Source: Comamonas antarctica (GTDB taxonomy: Bacteria > Pseudomonadota > Gammaproteobacteria > Burkholderiales > Burkholderiaceae_C). From it: a stretch of 64,000 bases of DNA. Positions within the stretch are counted from its first letter, which is position 1. Every line of letters begins with the position of its first letter. Under the pieces are notes generated by a model. It made no database searches, had not been told where the DNA came from, and saw only the letters and a list, made by a program, of their open reading frames with translations. The stretch lies in NCBI RefSeq assembly GCF_013363755.1, contig NZ_CP054840.1:2411501-2475500 (forward strand), written 5' to 3'. The translations under genes were made by a program, and so were the position numbers. Of the stretch, positions 61,544 through 64,000 are shown one piece after another.

Positions 61544-62881
61544 TTACTTCGCCGGCGCCACGCGCCACAGGGTGTTGCCGACATCATCGGCCACCAGCAG
61601 CGCGCCCTTGCCGTCGAGCGCCACGCCCGCGGGCCGGCCGTAGGCCTTGCCTTCGTCGTTCAGGAAGCCGCCCAGGAACTGCACCGGTGCGCCCGAAGGG
61701 CGGCCCGATGCGAACGGCACGAACACCACGTTGTAGCCGACCAGTTCCTTGCGGTTCCACGAGCCGTGCTGGCCGATGAACACGCCGTTGGCATAGGGCG
61801 CAGGCATGCGCGCATCGGAAAACGCCATGCCCAGCGGCGCCACATGCGCGCCCAGGCCGTAATCCGGCGCAATCGCCTTGGCCACCATGTCCGGGTTGGC
61901 GGGCTTCACGCGTTCGTCGACATGCTGGCCCCAGTAGCTCCAGGGCCAGCCGTAGAACGCGCCGTCCTTGACCGAGGTGAGGTAATCGGGCACCAGGTCG
62001 TTGCCGAGTTCATCGCGCTCGTTGACCACGGTCCAAAGCGTCTTGGACTGCGGCTCCCATCCCAGGCCGTTGGGATTGCGCAGGCCGCTCGCGAACAAGC
62101 GCTTGTTGCCGCTTGCCACGTCGACTTCCCAGATCGCGGCGCGGCCCTCTTCCGCGGCCATGCCGTTGTCGCCGATATTGCTGTTCGAGCCCACGGTCGC
62201 ATACAGCTTGCTGCCGTCGGCGCTGGCCAGAATGTTCTTGGTCCAGTGGTGGTTGGCGCCTGCGGGCAGGTCGGTGAGCTTGACCGGCGTGGCCGAGATC
62301 GAGGTCTGCCCGGTCTCGTAGGGCACCTTGACGATGGCATTCGCGTTGGCGATGTAGAGCTCTTTGCCGACCAGTGCCATGCCGTAGGGCGACACCAGGT
62401 TCTGCAGGAAGACGCTGCGGGTCTCGGCCACGCCGTCGCCGTCGGCATCGCGCAGCAGCGTGATGCGATTGGCGCTGGGCGTGCCCGCGCCCGCGCGCTT
62501 TTGCACCATGCCCATGGCCTTGCCGCGCAGGCCGTCGGCATGCACGTTCTTCGCGCCCGCTTCGGGTTCGGGCTTGTTGCTCTCGGCCACCAGCACGTCG
62601 CCATTGGGCAGCACATAGACCCAGCGTGGATGGTCCAGTCCCGCGGCCAGCGCCGTGACCCGGAAGCCTTCGGGCGCCTGCGGCATGCGCCCTTCGGCCC
62701 AGCCCAGCGCCGGGGCGATGTTGACCGTGGGCAGCAACCCGCCCTTGTCGGGCGCGGGCAGATGCGGGTTCACGCCCATGCCGGGCGCGGCCAGTTGCTG
62801 GGCAGAGGCGCCGGCCATGCTGCCGGCCAGCGCCAGCAGCGAAAACCAGCGCAGGGAATGGGAAGGAGCGGGCTTGTTCAT
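61544..62881 (-). CDS. PQQ-dependent sugar dehydrogenase-like (sorbosone dehydrogenase family), exported
   Basis: 445 residues. A signal peptide (cleavage near GASAQ) is followed by a six-bladed beta-propeller of the soluble glucose/L-sorbosone dehydrogenase type: [60 protein letters not shown] and [13 protein letters not shown]. Oxidises aldoses in the periplasm with PQQ. No PQQ biosynthesis gene is in the window. ATG 62881 selected; the upstream frame overlaps the next gene. Confidence 0.88.
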   Translation of the reverse strand: MNKPAPSHSLRWFSLLALAGSMAGASAQQLAAPGMGVNPHLPAPDKGGLLPTVNIAPALGWAEGRMPQAPEGFRVTALAAGLDHPRWVYVLPNGDVLVAESNKPEPEAGAKNVHADGLRGKAMGMVQKRAGAGTPSANRITLLRDADGDGVAETRSVFLQNLVSPYGMALVGKELYIANANAIVKVPYETGQTSISATPVKLTDLPAGANHHWTKNILASADGSKLYATVGSNSNIGDNGMAAEEGRAAIWEVDVASGNKRLFASGLRNPNGLGWEPQSKTLWTVVNERDELGNDLVPDYLTSVKDGAFYGWPWSYWGQHVDERVKPANPDMVAKAIAPDYGLGAHVAPLGMAFSDARMPAPYANGVFIGQHGSWNRKELVGYNVVFVPFASGRPSGAPVQFLGGFLNDEGKAYGRPAGVALDGKGALLVADDVGNTLWRVAPAK

Positions 62882-62979
62882 GCGCCGAGTATGGTTGGGC
62901 GCCTTGGCGCTCCCCTGTAGTCCGGTGCCGCAAGCTCCGGCAGGTACGGCATCAGCCGCCCCCGCCGGCCCCCACCCTC

Positions 62980-64000
62980 TCAAGGCTGGGCTTGCGGGCC
63001 CAGGTACGACCTGGTGCTGTAGAGCGCGGCGTCAAGCGGGCGCAACAACGGCAGTCCGCTCACCGGATCCTTGGCCTGCTTGTCGATATAGGCCTGGAAC
63101 ACATCGGCGTCCAGCACGCCGATATCGAGACGGCGCGCGGCCGGCACGGCCTTCAGCGTGTCATAGCCGTCGCCGCCATTGGCATTGAAGCTCAGCACGA
63201 ACAGCTTGTAGGTCCTGGCCATGTCGAGCACGCCCCACAGCCCCGTGGCCGCGTCGCGCACCTCGACATTGGCCACGCGGCTGCCGCGCGCAAGCCCCGC
63301 GTTCACGTCGAAGCGCAAGCCGCCGGTGTAAGGGTACGAACCGGTGGAGTTGCCGCCATACACGGCCTGCAGGCCGTCTTCCAGCATGCTCTTGACTTCC
63401 TGGCCCGTGACTTCGAGGCGCATCAGCATATTGCCGAATGGCAGCACCTCGATGACATTGGCCGCCGTCACATTGCCCTTCAGCGGCACGCGCACGCCCC
63501 CGCCGCTTTGCAGCGAGATGTCGGCGCCGCCATAGCTGGCGTTGGCCACATCCACATAGGCCTGGGCCACCAGTTGCTGGATGTCGCCGCCGCGCAGGCT
63601 CACCTGGCCCAGCGCATTGCAGTCCGCGCCGGAACGGCTGTAATCGACGCTGCCGACACCCCCGGGCACGCGGCGCGAGCACAATTCCTGCGGCGCCGTC
63701 GCGACCTGGCTCTTGCTGAACACGTCGACCTTGTCCTTGAACGGCTGCAGCGTGGCGGTGGCGGCGGCGCTGGGCGCGGTCACGCGCAGGAAGCCGCTGG
63801 CGTTCACATCGGCCAGGATGCTGGCTTTCTGCGCCTCGGTGGCGGCCGCCTTGGCCACCGTGAAGCCGTCGCCGATCAAGACGTGCGGCGTGCCCACGCA
63901 TTGGGTCACGTCGCCATTGGCATCGAACGACACCTTGAGTTCACCGACCACCTGGCTGTATTCCCAGGCATGCACCAGGCACACCGGCTTGCCGTCCTTG
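62980..64000 (-). CDS. 5'-nucleotidase / metallophosphoesterase, C-terminal part (truncated by window edge)
   Basis: The visible 340 residues are the C-terminal substrate-binding domain of the UshA/5'-nucleotidase family: [49 protein letters not shown] and [17 protein letters not shown]. The metallophosphatase domain lies beyond 64000; the frame is open to the window end. An exported enzyme that hydrolyses nucleotides is expected. Confidence 0.9.
   Translation of the reverse strand, partial: KDGKPVCLVHAWEYSQVVGELKVSFDANGDVTQCVGTPHVLIGDGFTVAKAAATEAQKASILADVNASGFLRVTAPSAAATATLQPFKDKVDVFSKSQVATAPQELCSRRVPGGVGSVDYSRSGADCNALGQVSLRGGDIQQLVAQAYVDVANASYGGADISLQSGGGVRVPLKGNVTAANVIEVLPFGNMLMRLEVTGQEVKSMLEDGLQAVYGGNSTGSYPYTGGLRFDVNAGLARGSRVANVEVRDAATGLWGVLDMARTYKLFVLSFNANGGDGYDTLKAVPAARRLDIGVLDADVFQAYIDKQAKDPVSGLPLLRPLDAALYSTRSYLGPQAQP

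Overview
The window is about 64 kb of high-GC (roughly two-thirds G+C) chromosomal DNA. Protein sequences and gene order (thrS-infC-rpmI-rplT-pheS-pheT-ihfA-merR-tRNA-Pro, tad locus, PxpA/KipIA cluster) point to a betaproteobacterium of the Burkholderiales, most likely Comamonadaceae. This is inferred from family resemblance; no 16S gene is present. I see no transposase, integrase, phage gene or CRISPR array.

Layout. (1) 1-5.5 kb: the 3' end of a TonB-dependent receptor, then on the minus strand a methionine ABC importer (metN-metI-metQ), an FMN reductase and a second, separately terminated MetQ paralogue. (2) 5.5-14.1 kb: core translation genes on the minus strand: OB-fold protein, tRNA-Pro(GGG), MerR regulator, ihfA, pheT, pheS, rplT, rpmI, infC and thrS, with several intrinsic terminators or attenuators. 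(3) 14.4-21.9 kb: a tight six-gene minus-strand operon for 5-oxoproline (DUF969 and DUF979 transporter subunits, Pcp, PxpA, fused PxpB-PxpC, and a biotin carboxylase-BCCP protein), with a divergent GntR/FadR regulator. (4) 22-27.4 kb: small lipoprotein, isocitrate lyase with palindromic upstream sites, L,D-transpeptidase, and a TPR protein that shares an NTF2-like tail with it.

(5) 27.4-39.2 kb, the most unusual part: a 1360-residue surface protein. It has a retention-like N-terminus, 48 hexapeptide repeats (NPTDTT), five ~134-144-residue repeats and five 21-residue Gly/Leu repeats. It sits behind a near-consensus sigma-54 promoter and is followed by an OmpA-like lipoprotein, an orphan protein, an AT-rich island with a Fur-box-like palindrome, and a type I secretion ABC/HlyD/TolC operon. 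(6) 39.3-51.7 kb: a complete tad (Flp pilus) locus: flp, tadV, cpaB/rcpC, cpaC/rcpA, tadZ, tadA, tadB, tadC, tadD, a DUF3613-like gene, tadE, tadF, tadG. (7) 51.7-58.3 kb: a sigma-54 enhancer-binding protein, a glycosyltransferase, a CHASE2 membrane protein with no output domain, a small secreted protein and an M48 lipoprotein peptidase. (8) 58.3-64 kb: sodC, tRNA-His, a secreted rhodanese with a YeeE/YedE-type sulfur transporter separated by a REP-like repeat, a PQQ-type sugar dehydrogenase, and the 3' end of a 5'-nucleotidase.

How it may fit together (inference): regions 5-7 look like one surface-colonisation island, in which the sigma-54 activator could drive the repeat protein and perhaps the pili. 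Region 3 looks like a self-contained uptake and hydrolysis pathway for pyroglutamate and pyroglutamyl peptides under GntR control.
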